A model generated the notes under the pieces. It was not told the DNA's origin. It made no database searches and saw only the letters and a list, made by a program, of their open reading frames with translations. Positions 15,493 to 23,600 of a stretch of DNA of 31,676 nucleotides are shown here, piece by piece; position 1 is the stretch's first letter; each line of letters opens with the position of its first letter. Origin of the DNA: WGOA01 sp964429745 (lineage in GTDB: Bacteria; Bacteroidota; Bacteroidia; Chitinophagales; BACL12); contig CAYSDI010000037.1 in the NCBI GenBank assembly GCA_964429745.1, positions 1-31,676 on the forward strand. The letters are read 5' to 3'. The position numbers and the translations under genes are program-made.

Positions 15493-17787
15493 TCAAGGTT
15501 GCTCCAAAAGGTCCGGCAGAGCCGCGCGCACACGTTGAACAAGCAGACCGTCCACGGCAATCTGCACCCCTTGAACCGAAATGCGAAGCGCTTTAGCGGC
15601 TGGCATGGGTTCCAACACCCTGCTGGCGCGGACCCAATCCGGCTGCACATCCAGGGTTTGCTTGGTGATGATGTAGCCCTCCCACAGGGGCTGCCCCTCG
15701 CTGTCCAGCCATTCCAGCAGCACATCCGGAAAAGACGAATGCTCCAGGTAGGCCTTGAGCCAGAGCGATACCTCCACCCGGTCTTCCGCTGACCAGACCG
15801 CATCCCGCAGCGGAACCTCCGCCAACAGCCAGGGACCATTTTCCCGCACCATTGCGCGGCCAAACAAGCCCGGTTCGGTGCCCTGGTCAAAGCCGTCGTG
15901 CCACAGGACGCCTTCGCGCTGCAAGGCCGGGTCGGTCAGTGGCTCGGAACCAACCCCCAACAGAGAAGGGTCCAGCGACCAGAGCGAAAAATCCTCGCCC
16001 AGGTAGACCGTGTCTGCCGCCAGAATCAAGGCGCGCTCGCGGTCGCTGAACCGATTGTCCGTGCGCGGATCGGAAAACTCGCGGTTGATCAGCAACAGAA
16101 TGGGCCGTTCGTCGAGCCGCAGCAGCAGACCGGGGTCCGGACCGAAGCGGCTCACCAGGCTCACGGTGGCCAACGTTTGCGACAGCGACGTGCGGCTCAT
16201 CATGACGTTCATCAGCGGTAGACCGGTCTGGTACGCAGCCTGCATGCCCCAGCCCATGGCGCTGTTTCCCCAGCCCATGGCGCTGTTTCCCCAGCCCATG
16301 GCGCTGTTTCCTTTGTCAATGTAGAGTTTCTCCGAGCCCATGTGGTAAAACGGCAGGGTCAGGATAGCCTGAAATTGCTCGGGCGAATGGCCACCGTCCC
16401 GCAACGCGAGCGCAAAGGTTTGCCGGGCCAGCGCGTTGGGCTCTACCACCGTTTGCCTGAAGTGCCGAGCATGGGCCACGGCTTCTGCGCCCCATGCGCC
16501 AAAAAGAAGCAGCAGGATTGCAGTGGCCGCATGTGCATGGCCGCGCATGGCCATGGCTCGGTACCAGCGGTGCATCATCACCGCGGCAAAAAGGGCCCAA
16601 ATGGGGTAAAACATAAAAACCAGCCGACCGGGAGATCGAAACTGTTTAAGCGGCGCAACATAATCCAGCCAATGTTCCAGCCCCCAGCGAAATGGCAGCG
16701 CCATGGCCAGAAAAAGCATAATCAGCGCGCTGAGTACCCAGGCCGCCAGATCATCGGGAAGGAGCGGGCAAACGCTCCTCAAAACACCCCTTCCTTTGGC
16801 GCGAATGCTGGAAATCAACCGGCGCAAAAAGCGCAGCGCCAGCCAGAACACGAGCAACACGCCGGGCAAGCCCACATACCCCAACCCTTCAGCCTGTTCC
16901 GGGGGTATAGAAATGCGGCTTCGCAACCAGCCGAGCACCGGGCTGGTCGGGCTAAAAAACACCGTTTTCAACCCGGCCCGGTAGTACGTAAAACCAAACG
17001 GCGCAGCCGGGCGATCGGCAGTCAGATCGGTCCAGTGCAGGAACAGAAACACCGACAAAAAAGCAACCACCCCCGCCCCCCCAACCCGCAAGACCACGGG
17101 CAGCGCCGAACGCCATCGCAGCAGCTGGAGCCCCCCAAACACCCCTGCGTAGGTCCAAAGCATAAAGGCTCCGATCATCAGGTAGTACAGGTGAACCATC
17201 CCGAAGCCCGCAACGACCACAGCCAGTCCGAGCATCCAGACCCAGGCGCGCTCCGCCGAGGCCCGCAGGCGCAGCACCCCCCACCACAGCAGCGGCACAA
17301 AACACACGTAGCCCAGCGCATAGTGGCCCTGCCAGCGGTGAATCTGCGGGCTCAACAGCACCACCAACAGCGCCGTCGCCACAGCCGGCCCTTCGGGCAG
17401 ACCGTAGTGCCGTCCAATCCGGCGCATGCTCCAGGCGGCCGGCAACAAACTGAACAGCATCAGCGCGTTGAGCACGCCCGGAACCCGGGCATCCAGCGAG
17501 ATACCCAAGCGTTGCGCGGTGCGCATCAGCCCCACCAACAACGGCTGCGCATCGGTATAGGTCAGGTGCTCCCCGTAGGGGTAATTCATGCCCGTAAAGC
17601 GCAATCCTTCGTCGTAGCGCACGGCCCATGCCGCGGTAAAATAGTTTTTGAGCCCGTCGCCGCCGGTGGCAAAAAGGTAATGGTTCGGGTGCCAGAACAG
17701 ATCGCCAAACAGCAGCGCCATGGCGCCGAGCAACAGCGCGGTCAGCAGCAAATCGGGCGAAAGGTTCCTGTTCTTTAAGCGACTCAT
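15493..17787 (-). CDS. multi-spanning membrane protein, GT-C / YfhO-like, with triplicated heptapeptide
   Basis: 764 aa. Roughly the first 430 residues contain about ten or more hydrophobic helices; the remainder is a soluble, presumably periplasmic domain. A first loop with acidic residues and aromatic motifs (FATGGDGLKNYFTAAW, MNYPYGEHLTYTDAQP) after the first helix is the layout of GT-C fold, lipid-linked sugar glycosyltransferases and YfhO-like proteins. I cannot name a family with certainty. Its start overlaps the stop of the upstream glycosyltransferase (ATGA, 17784-17787), so the two are coupled. Residues 493-514 contain the heptapeptide GNSAMGW three times. Likely role: glycan or glycolipid assembly at the inner membrane. 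Confidence 0.75.
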   Translation of the reverse strand: MSRLKNRNLSPDLLLTALLLGAMALLFGDLFWHPNHYLFATGGDGLKNYFTAAWAVRYDEGLRFTGMNYPYGEHLTYTDAQPLLVGLMRTAQRLGISLDARVPGVLNALMLFSLLPAAWSMRRIGRHYGLPEGPAVATALLVVLLSPQIHRWQGHYALGYVCFVPLLWWGVLRLRASAERAWVWMLGLAVVVAGFGMVHLYYLMIGAFMLWTYAGVFGGLQLLRWRSALPVVLRVGGAGVVAFLSVFLFLHWTDLTADRPAAPFGFTYYRAGLKTVFFSPTSPVLGWLRSRISIPPEQAEGLGYVGLPGVLLVFWLALRFLRRLISSIRAKGRGVLRSVCPLLPDDLAAWVLSALIMLFLAMALPFRWGLEHWLDYVAPLKQFRSPGRLVFMFYPIWALFAAVMMHRWYRAMAMRGHAHAATAILLLLFGAWGAEAVAHARHFRQTVVEPNALARQTFALALRDGGHSPEQFQAILTLPFYHMGSEKLYIDKGNSAMGWGNSAMGWGNSAMGWGMQAAYQTGLPLMNVMMSRTSLSQTLATVSLVSRFGPDPGLLLRLDERPILLLINREFSDPRTDNRFSDRERALILAADTVYLGEDFSLWSLDPSLLGVGSEPLTDPALQREGVLWHDGFDQGTEPGLFGRAMVRENGPWLLAEVPLRDAVWSAEDRVEVSLWLKAYLEHSSFPDVLLEWLDSEGQPLWEGYIITKQTLDVQPDWVRASRVLEPMPAAKALRISVQGVQIAVDGLLVQRVRAALPDLLEQP
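16247..16309 (-). repeat. three exact 21-bp tandem repeats inside the membrane protein gene
   Basis: Units at 16247-16267, 16268-16288 and 16289-16309 are identical and in frame, giving GNSAMGW three times in a row. The sequence around it (YIDKGNSAMGWGMQAAYQ) would read smoothly with a single copy, so two units look like recent in-frame duplication. Confidence 0.95.
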
Positions 17788-18527
17788 GCCGGGTCCGATG
17801 GTTTGGGCTCTGAACCTCGCAAACTGCGCAACCAGATGCGCAGAAAGTTCAGGCCCTCTTCGACCAAAATTCGGGGCCTCATGCGCGAGAATGAAATGCC
17901 CGGCTTGAGCTGAACCGGAACAGCCTGCACCTTGAGCGCAAAATGCCGGTAGGCCAGAAACAGAAACTCCAGATCAAAAAGGTAGCGATCAATAGAAGTG
18001 GCCAGGAAGGTCGAGCGACCAGCGCGGTCAAAACCTTTGAGCCCGCACTGCGTGTCGCTGATTTCCAGGCGCAAGAGGGTTCGGATCAACAGCCGCAGTG
18101 CACGCGAAATGAGCCGCCGCAAAGCGGGAACCTCTTGGTAATAAGCGTCGTCCTTTACCCCGGCAGCTACCTGTGCACCGTTTTGCAGCGCCGCATACAC
18201 GGCCAACAAACTTTCTTCGGTATAGGGAAAATCAATATCGGTGTAGATAACAAGATCGGCGGAAGCCAGCGTCACCCCTGCCCGGAGCGTGAATCCCTTT
18301 CCCCGGTTGCGCTCATACTCCAAATATTGAAGCCGGGGAATGGCCTCGTTCAGTGCCCGCAAGTCGTCTGCTGTTACGCCAAAAGAAGAACCATCATTGA
18401 CCAAAATCAAACCGGGTTCGCGGCCTATGGCTGCAGCCACCAACGCGTACGAATGGATGACCCGCTGCGCCCAGCCCGGCTGCGGATTGTAACAGGGCAA
18501 AACCAAGTCCAGGGAGGGCAGATTCAT
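17784..18527 (-). CDS. family 2 glycosyltransferase
   Basis: 247 aa GT-A fold enzyme. The N-terminal strand LDLVLPCYNPQPGW is followed by LILVNDGSS (D45), ERNRGKGFTLRAGVTLASAD and the metal-binding D97-x-D99 in IYTDIDFPYTEES. A later SDTQCGLKGFDRAG and YLFDLEFLFLAYR match the polyprenyl-phosphate glycosyltransferase (DPM/Alg5-like) subgroup. No membrane helices are evident apart from a mildly hydrophobic central helix (about 140-155). It is translationally coupled by a 4-nt overlap to the GT-C-like membrane protein, suggesting that it supplies a lipid-linked sugar donor. Confidence 0.9.
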   Translation of the reverse strand: MNLPSLDLVLPCYNPQPGWAQRVIHSYALVAAAIGREPGLILVNDGSSFGVTADDLRALNEAIPRLQYLEYERNRGKGFTLRAGVTLASADLVIYTDIDFPYTEESLLAVYAALQNGAQVAAGVKDDAYYQEVPALRRLISRALRLLIRTLLRLEISDTQCGLKGFDRAGRSTFLATSIDRYLFDLEFLFLAYRHFALKVQAVPVQLKPGISFSRMRPRILVEEGLNFLRIWLRSLRGSEPKPSDPA

Positions 18528-18670
18528 GCGCCCTGCAAATTACGGACTTCACGAGCGGAAGGATGCGGCGGGCCTGGGCAGAATGTGGCCGGAACGAAGC
18601 CGCGTGCTCAGGCGGCAAACGGCAGGATGAAACATGCACGCCTAAAACAGAGGTTGATCCCGCGTCCGTC

Positions 18671-19396
18671 TCAGGCCTTGAAAAACCCGTACTTGGCAAT
18701 GCAGTACAGCGCGCGGAAACCATCGCGCCAGCCGATCTTTTTGCCTTCTGCGTAAGTGCGTCCGTAGTATGAAATGCCCACTTCATAAATGCGCACGTTG
18801 GGAATGCGGGCAATTTTTGAGGTCACCTCTGGCTCAAACCCAAAACGCTTTTCCTGCAAGGTCAACGACTGCACCATTTTAGTATTGAACAGCTTGTAGC
18901 AGGTTTCCATGTCCGTGAGGTTCAGGTTGGTGGACATGTTGGAGCAAAAAGTCAGGAATTTGTTGCCGATGGAATGCCAGAAAAACAGGATTCGGTGCGG
19001 TTGACCGCCCAAAAACCGCGATCCGTACACCACATCAGCCATGCCGCGAAGCACCGGGACCAGCAGCTTGTTAAACTCGGCCGGGTCGTATTCCAGATCG
19101 GCATCCTGGATGATCACATATTCGCCGGTGGCTCTGGAAATACCCGTATGCAAAGCTGCTCCTTTGCCCTGGTTCACCCCGTGTTCGTGCAGTTGAAATC
19201 CCCCCCCGGGGTATTCGGCAATGTACTCTTTGAGTATTTCTACGGTGTTGTCCTTAGAGCCGTCATCAACAATAATGACCTCCTTTCCGATACCCCCGGT
19301 AAGGTCAACCTCCCGAACCAAATCCAGTATTTCGCGCACCGTCCGGCCTTCGTTGTACACCGGAATAACGATAGAAAGCTTCTTAAAGGTTGCCAT
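18671..19396 (-). CDS. family 2 glycosyltransferase, dolichyl-phosphate mannose synthase-like
   Basis: 241 aa. Motifs: SIVIPVYNEGRTV, IIVDDGSKDNT (residues 43-53), NQGKGAALHTGISRATGEYVIIQDADLEYDP with the metal-binding D98-A99-D100, then VVYGSRF and TDMETCYKLFN. These fit the polyprenol-phosphate mannosyl or glucosyl transferase subgroup without C-terminal membrane helices. It probably transfers a nucleotide sugar to a polyprenyl phosphate at the cytoplasmic face. It precedes the second glycosyltransferase by 143 bp on the same strand. Upstream (19397-19554) is the divergent region shared with the sigma factor gene. Confidence 0.92.
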   Translation of the reverse strand: MATFKKLSIVIPVYNEGRTVREILDLVREVDLTGGIGKEVIIVDDGSKDNTVEILKEYIAEYPGGGFQLHEHGVNQGKGAALHTGISRATGEYVIIQDADLEYDPAEFNKLLVPVLRGMADVVYGSRFLGGQPHRILFFWHSIGNKFLTFCSNMSTNLNLTDMETCYKLFNTKMVQSLTLQEKRFGFEPEVTSKIARIPNVRIYEVGISYYGRTYAEGKKIGWRDGFRALYCIAKYGFFKA

Positions 19397-19554
19397 TTGG
19401 GCGGTAAAATTAACGATAATCGTAATCTAACTGAGCGAATCTTTGGTAAATACGGGGTAGGACCCCTTTAGTTGCTGAAAAGTCCGGTGGAAAGGGGAGC
19501 TAAAAACAGGAAATTTTCTGCTGGCATGCAACCCGGCACCACTTTTCCGGTCCT

Positions 19555-20145
19555 TTGTTGCCGAATCCTGTGATTTTGCAAGGAACAGATACGGCTGAAA
19601 TTGTCGACTTGGTGGATCGCTGTCTGGCGCGGGAACGTCAGGCGCAAAAACAATTGTACCAGCGTTACAGCCGGTCTATGTTCAACGTCTGCCTGCGCCT
19701 GATGGGCGCACACTCCGCTGCGGAAGACATGCTCCAGGAGGCGTTTGTTGACGCCTTCCAAAACCTGCACCGCTATCACCGCGAAGTGGCATTTGGGGCT
19801 TGGCTCAAGCGACTGACCATCAATCGTTGCCTGAAAACGCTCGAAAAACGAAAATTGCTGACTGAATCGCTGGATGATTACCAAGCAGAACAAATCGCAG
19901 GCTCAGAACAACCGAAAACATCGCTTGAAAGCGATGACGATGGACACTACAGCATGGAAATGATCCGAAAAGCCATCGCAGCCCTGCCGGATGGATACCG
20001 CGTTGTTTTTTCGCTCTATGCAGTAGAAGGATACGACCACGAGGAGATTGCCCAAATCATGAACATTAGCGAGTCCACCAGTAAATCGCAGTACCACCGC
20101 GCAAAAGTCAAAGTGCGCTCCCTGCTAGAAGCCCTGGCGGTCTGA
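19555..20145 (+). CDS. ECF-type RNA polymerase sigma factor
   Basis: About 196 aa with sigma region 2 (LYQRYSRSMFNVCLRLMGAHSAAEDMLQEAFVDAFQNLHRY.. FGAWLKRLTINRCL) and region 4 (IAALPDGYRVVFSLYAVEGYDHEEIAQIMNISESTSKSQYHRAKVKVRSLL). It redirects RNA polymerase to a small regulon. The frame has a stop at 19501 and no ATG before region 2, so translation must start at TTG (19555 or 19558) or GTG (19570); I give the longest form. It leads an operon with a probable anti-sigma factor 31 nt downstream and an exported protein. A box AATCTTTG (19438-19445), one mismatch from the -7 consensus, lies upstream. Confidence 0.93.
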   Translation: MLPNPVILQGTDTAEIVDLVDRCLARERQAQKQLYQRYSRSMFNVCLRLMGAHSAAEDMLQEAFVDAFQNLHRYHREVAFGAWLKRLTINRCLKTLEKRKLLTESLDDYQAEQIAGSEQPKTSLESDDDGHYSMEMIRKAIAALPDGYRVVFSLYAVEGYDHEEIAQIMNISESTSKSQYHRAKVKVRSLLEALAV

Positions 20146-20176
20146 TGCAAGCCTTCGGAACAATTGATGCTTCCCC

Positions 20177-20800
20177 ATGAAAAACTTCGACGATACCGAT
20201 CCATTAGCCGAACGCATCCAACGGGAACGCGACGCGCTGGACCGCGATATGCCCAGAGCGGATTTGTGGGAAGACATTTCCGCAAAGCTGGACCCGGATG
20301 TTCAAACCCGTCGCCCCAAAGTCTTTACCCTGTTGCCTGTCTTGCGGGTAGCTGCTGTTCTTGTCGGGTTGAGCGCCGTAGGGCTGTGGCTCACGCGCAT
20401 GGACCGGAAAGCTGGCCAACCAGCCACCGCAGTTGTGCTTGACGAGGACATTTCGCCCGCCAATGACCCCATGCTGACCGACCCGCGCTTTACCGAGTTG
20501 CGAAAAATGGAGTCTGAATACGCGCGGCTGGAGCAAAGCAAGGCCGACCTGATCTTGGAAAACCCGGATCTGAGCCCCGAGGATGCCCAGCAAGCCATTG
20601 ACCTGATTGACGATTTGGAAAACGATTACCGCCAGCTCCGCCAGGAGCTGGAAGCGGGCGCCGATGCCGAAAAAGTACTGGAAGCTATGGTGCGCAATTA
20701 CCGCCAGCGCATCGAGGTGCTCGAGCGCATGTCAGACCTGTTTAGTCCCACCCCCCCCACCCAAAACCTAGAGGAATATGCTTCGTCTATTGTGCTTTAG
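20177..20800 (+). CDS. single-pass membrane protein, probable anti-sigma factor
   Basis: 207 aa. A cytoplasmic N-terminus (about 50 residues, ADLWEDISAKLDP motif typical of Bacteroidota anti-sigma-like proteins) is followed by one transmembrane helix at about 52-73 and a periplasmic, acidic, heptad-rich region (about 105-185) likely to be a coiled coil. Family assignment is by position and topology, since I see no zinc-binding HxxxCxxC motif. Its 3' end overlaps the next gene by 23 nt, and a run of eight C (20751-20758) lies near the end. It likely binds and inhibits the upstream sigma factor. Confidence 0.7.
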   Translation: MKNFDDTDPLAERIQRERDALDRDMPRADLWEDISAKLDPDVQTRRPKVFTLLPVLRVAAVLVGLSAVGLWLTRMDRKAGQPATAVVLDEDISPANDPMLTDPRFTELRKMESEYARLEQSKADLILENPDLSPEDAQQAIDLIDDLENDYRQLRQELEAGADAEKVLEAMVRNYRQRIEVLERMSDLFSPTPPTQNLEEYASSIVL

Positions 20801-21866
20801 TCTGCTGGTGGGACTGTTGGGTTCCCCCTTCGCGCAGGCGAGTGAATTGGAATTGACCAAACGCATGGACACGGTCTATGCGGTGCAGCCTGGCTTGCGG
20901 CTTGAGCTTGACAACCGCTACGGAAATGTTGTCTTTAGTGTCTGGAACAAAAACGAGGTTCGCGTCGAAGTGGACATCCGGGTTCGGGAAAGCGACAACC
21001 TCAAAGCCGCAGAAACCCTGGCGGGCGTACGCAGCATACAAGTTCTCTACGGCGGTTTTTTGCGGCTTGAAACCACCTTTGATGAGCAGAGCAGCGGCAT
21101 CAAACGCGTGATGCAAAACCTCAACCCTTTTGAGCGCAGCACCGTGGATGTTGATTACCGCATAACCCTGCCAGCATACACCGTTTGCGAAATCAGCAAC
21201 CAGTTCGGAGATGTGTATTTCGAAGGGCTGCAGGCTCCTGCCACGATCAATTTGCGCTATGGCGACCTGCGTTCGCAATCGCTGGCTGACGGAAGTTGGG
21301 TTCGGGTGGAATACGGCAATGCCGTGATCGGGAGTGCTGATCAACTTTTTGCCACCGTTTCCAATTCTGAGTTTGAATTGCGTCAGTCAAAATCGCTGGA
21401 GCTGCAAAGCGATGGCTCTAAAATTCGCATTGAACAGGTCACCGATCTTCGCCTGGCTTCCCGCAAAGACAACATTCGTTTGAACGATGTCCGCACCTTG
21501 CGCGGCCAAGGGCGATTTACCGACTTATTCATCGCAGCGCTGCAACAATCCTGTGATCTGGAGTGGTCACTGGGCAGCATTGACATTGCTGCACTCAGCC
21601 CGGGGTTTGGCGAGCTGCGTTTCGACCAGCGCAACACCACCGTAAAAGTGAATGTGGCCAACTTTGGCTTTGCCCTCCAAGCTTACCTGGAAGGCGGCCA
21701 ATTGATCGTGCCCAAAGAAATCACAGAGCTAAACGTCAAAGTCCTGGACACGAAGAACAAAATCCGGAGCCTCACCGGCCAAATGCCAGCGGGATCAGGT
21801 GCCGGGAGCGGCAAAGGCAAGTTTGTTCTGCGGGGAAAAGAGGGCGAGTACGTCCTCTACCGCTAA
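20778..21866 (+). CDS. exported DUF4097-like beta-helix protein
   Basis: 362 aa with a signal peptide (residues 1-21, ending FAQAS). The rest alternates short strands with repeated patterns such as LELDNRYGNVVFSVWNKNEVRVEV, CEISNQFGDVYFEGL and LRYGDLRSQSLADGS, as in DUF4097/putative auto-transporter adhesin head domains that form beta-solenoids. It has a good start: GAGGAAT seven bases before the ATG, one of the few Shine-Dalgarno-like motifs here. It overlaps the anti-sigma gene by 23 nt, so its translation may be coupled. This three-gene order (ECF sigma, membrane anti-sigma, DUF4097 protein) is common in Bacteroidota; the exported protein may be a target or sensor. Confidence 0.78.
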   Translation: MLRLLCFSLLVGLLGSPFAQASELELTKRMDTVYAVQPGLRLELDNRYGNVVFSVWNKNEVRVEVDIRVRESDNLKAAETLAGVRSIQVLYGGFLRLETTFDEQSSGIKRVMQNLNPFERSTVDVDYRITLPAYTVCEISNQFGDVYFEGLQAPATINLRYGDLRSQSLADGSWVRVEYGNAVIGSADQLFATVSNSEFELRQSKSLELQSDGSKIRIEQVTDLRLASRKDNIRLNDVRTLRGQGRFTDLFIAALQQSCDLEWSLGSIDIAALSPGFGELRFDQRNTTVKVNVANFGFALQAYLEGGQLIVPKEITELNVKVLDTKNKIRSLTGQMPAGSGAGSGKGKFVLRGKEGEYVLYR

Positions 21867-21873
21867 GGCTGCA

Positions 21874-22800
21874 TCACGTGTTTTTAGGCAACTTGAGGGT
21901 GTAAGGCTTGCCGGGTAGTACGGTGAGTTTGCTGCTCCGAATCCACGGATTAAGGTAGCGCAACATCTTGTAGTTGCTGCCCTGCTCGCGCGCGAAAGCC
22001 TGCAAGTCGGCCACTGAAGCACTGACGGTGACTTCGCGGTACTCTAGCGGCGGATACAAATCTTCCTCATCCAACACAAAGCCGTAGCGCTCGTGTTGCT
22101 CGTAGATGAGCTTGAACGCCAATATGCGGAACACGTAACGCGAAGTTTCCGTGCTCAAAAAGAGATCGTAGTAGTTTTTAACCTGCTGGTCGCTGAGTTT
22201 GCGGTCCAAACCGCCCATGCCCATGTTGTAGGAAGCGGCGGCGAGTGTCCAACTGCCGTAACGGTCATAAGCGCGCTTCAAGTAGCGGCAGGCAGCTTCG
22301 GTAGAGCGCTCCACATCGTAGCGCTGGTCCACTTCGGCGGTGACCACCAACCCGTTTTCTTTAGCAGTTGCCTCAAGCAATTGCCAGAATCCCGTGGCTT
22401 CTGCCGGAGAAACCACATTTCGAAGGTTGCTTTCGGCTACCGCGAGGTATTTAAAATCATCCGGAATGCCGTTTTTGGCCAAAATCGGCTCCATGATCGG
22501 GAACCAGCGGTTGGCCAGTTTCAGGTTTTGCAGAGTTTGGGAATGCCAGTAGGAGTTGACCAGCAACTCCCGGTCCATGCGCTCCAGCACTTCCTGGTCA
22601 TCCATCGGGACAGGCTCTCCGGCCAGGGTCAGGTTCTTGGGCATTTTTACCGCCGGGTAGGCGGGTTGTACCCCTCCCGACAGTACAGGGCTTTCCGTTT
22701 CGGCCACGCCATTTGCGGCGTCAACCGAATGATTCCCCAGGGATAAAAAGGCCAGCACACCTGTGGTCAGGACAAAGAGCGCAGCGAGGATGTATTTCAT
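21874..22800 (-). CDS. lytic transglycosylase, MltD-like
   Basis: 308 aa from the ATG at 22800, which gives a signal peptide or membrane anchor (MKYILAALFVLTTGVLAFLSL). The SLT domain has the catalytic Glu in AVAESNLRN (E123), then GFWQLLEATAKENGL, STEAACRYLKRAYDRYGSWTLAAASYNMG and YVFRILAFKLIYE. It cleaves the peptidoglycan glycan chain to 1,6-anhydro products. The C-terminus (about 255-308) looks like one degenerate LysM-type module (DLQAFAREQGSNYKMLRYLNPW). It ends 7 nt from the convergent DUF4097 gene and starts 19 nt downstream of DUF2480, with which it is probably co-transcribed. Confidence 0.92.
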   Translation of the reverse strand: MKYILAALFVLTTGVLAFLSLGNHSVDAANGVAETESPVLSGGVQPAYPAVKMPKNLTLAGEPVPMDDQEVLERMDRELLVNSYWHSQTLQNLKLANRWFPIMEPILAKNGIPDDFKYLAVAESNLRNVVSPAEATGFWQLLEATAKENGLVVTAEVDQRYDVERSTEAACRYLKRAYDRYGSWTLAAASYNMGMGGLDRKLSDQQVKNYYDLFLSTETSRYVFRILAFKLIYEQHERYGFVLDEEDLYPPLEYREVTVSASVADLQAFAREQGSNYKMLRYLNPWIRSSKLTVLPGKPYTLKLPKNT

Positions 22801-22819
22801 GGCAACAAGTTTAGCCGGG

Positions 22820-23338
22820 TTAATCCGGCGGGCGAGGCAAGGAGCGTTTATACAGCGGAACGGTGGAACAGGGTTCCCCAAACATCAGGCTTAGCACAAT
22901 CGGGCGGAGGAGTCTGGTCACTTCCAGGAAGGCGGCTTCCGGCACAGGCTTGTCGGCACAGCCCTTGACGACCACCCGGGCATCGCGGTAAGGTTCGAGG
23001 TCCATCTTCTGGATACGCTCCAGAAAAATCCGTGTTTCAGTTTCGGTCAACGTTCCAAAATAGATCCCCTTGGTCTGTGGCTGAGCCTGAACCGCCACCA
23101 ACATATAGGCCCATACCGGAATGATGGCATCCGCGCTGCAAAAAACTGCGAGGATCTTGTTTTCAAACAACGACCAGTCTTGATCCGCCATAGCCTGGCG
23201 AAACTCTTTCTCGCGCAAAACCAGTCCTTTAAACAGGAACGGGGCGAGATCAAACGGAACAATCTCCAAATTTGGGGCGAAATCCTCCAGTTTGAGGGTG
23301 ATTAGGCCGCTCTGGGCTACTTTATTGATAATACTCAA
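22820..23338 (-). CDS. DUF2480 family protein
   Basis: 172 aa. The N-terminus IINKVAQSGLITLKLEDFAP and later PFDLAPFLFKGLVLREKEFRQAMADQDWSLFENKILAVFCSADAIIPVWAYMLVA match my memory of DUF2480, a conserved Bacteroidota cytoplasmic family of unknown function. The start is a TTG at 23338: an in-frame TGA lies 18 nt upstream, there is no ATG between, and the family's N-terminal motif begins right after it. It heads a two-gene unit with the lytic transglycosylase, 19 nt apart. Confidence 0.88.
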   Translation of the reverse strand: MSIINKVAQSGLITLKLEDFAPNLEIVPFDLAPFLFKGLVLREKEFRQAMADQDWSLFENKILAVFCSADAIIPVWAYMLVAVQAQPQTKGIYFGTLTETETRIFLERIQKMDLEPYRDARVVVKGCADKPVPEAAFLEVTRLLRPIVLSLMFGEPCSTVPLYKRSLPRPPD

Positions 23339-23392
23339 TGGGGGTGGGCTTCTTCAGAATGCTCAGCGTCAAATTTACCCCAAATCTGCGCC

Positions 23393-23428
23393 AAAAAGCC
23401 CGAGCACTTTTCAGTACCCGGGCGTTTT
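23393..23428 (-). terminator. intrinsic terminator after the PpiD-like gene
   Basis: A stem GCCCG...CGGGC, extended with two mismatches to AC...GT, encloses a TTTTCA loop. It is flanked by AAAAA on the left and TTTT on the right, so on the minus strand it ends in TTTTT. It lies beyond the 18-bp array, downstream of the foldase gene, and upstream of DUF2480. Confidence 0.6.
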
Positions 23429-23431
23429 GAT

Positions 23432-23583
23432 GGATCTGGGCTCAACGCAGGATCTGNNNNNNNNNNNNNNNNNNNNNNNNNNNNNNNNNNNNNNNNNNNN
23501 NNNNNNNNNNNNNNNNNNNNNNNNNNNNNNNNNNNNNNNNNNNNNNNNNNNNNNNNGGATCTGGGCTCAACGCAGGATCTGGG
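23432..23583. repeat. intergenic 18-bp tandem repeat array, collapsed at a gap
   Basis: Unit GGATCTGGGCTCAACGCA (plus strand). A full unit plus part of the next stands on each side of the N run, so at least two units are visible and the true number is unknown. It fills the space between the terminator and the stop of the PpiD-like gene. On the minus strand the entry to the array is preceded by CTAAAAAC. Confidence 0.9.
23457..23556. other. assembly gap 3 (100 N)
   Basis: Exactly 100 unknown bases inside the 18-bp array. Left and right flanks are copies of the same unit, so the assembler probably failed to span the repeat. Confidence 0.99.
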
Positions 23584-23600
23584 GTTTTTAGGAATTCCCC

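Noticed and set aside
16342..17778. A 478-codon open frame on the plus strand opposite the membrane protein gene
   Set aside because: It is rich in Arg, Gln, His and Pro with no domain or signal, and it is the antisense shadow of a well-supported membrane protein in GC-rich sequence.
23292..23591. A plus-strand open frame through gap 3
   Set aside because: It is open only because the repeat unit lacks stops and the N run is treated as codons; it has no start context or homology I can see.
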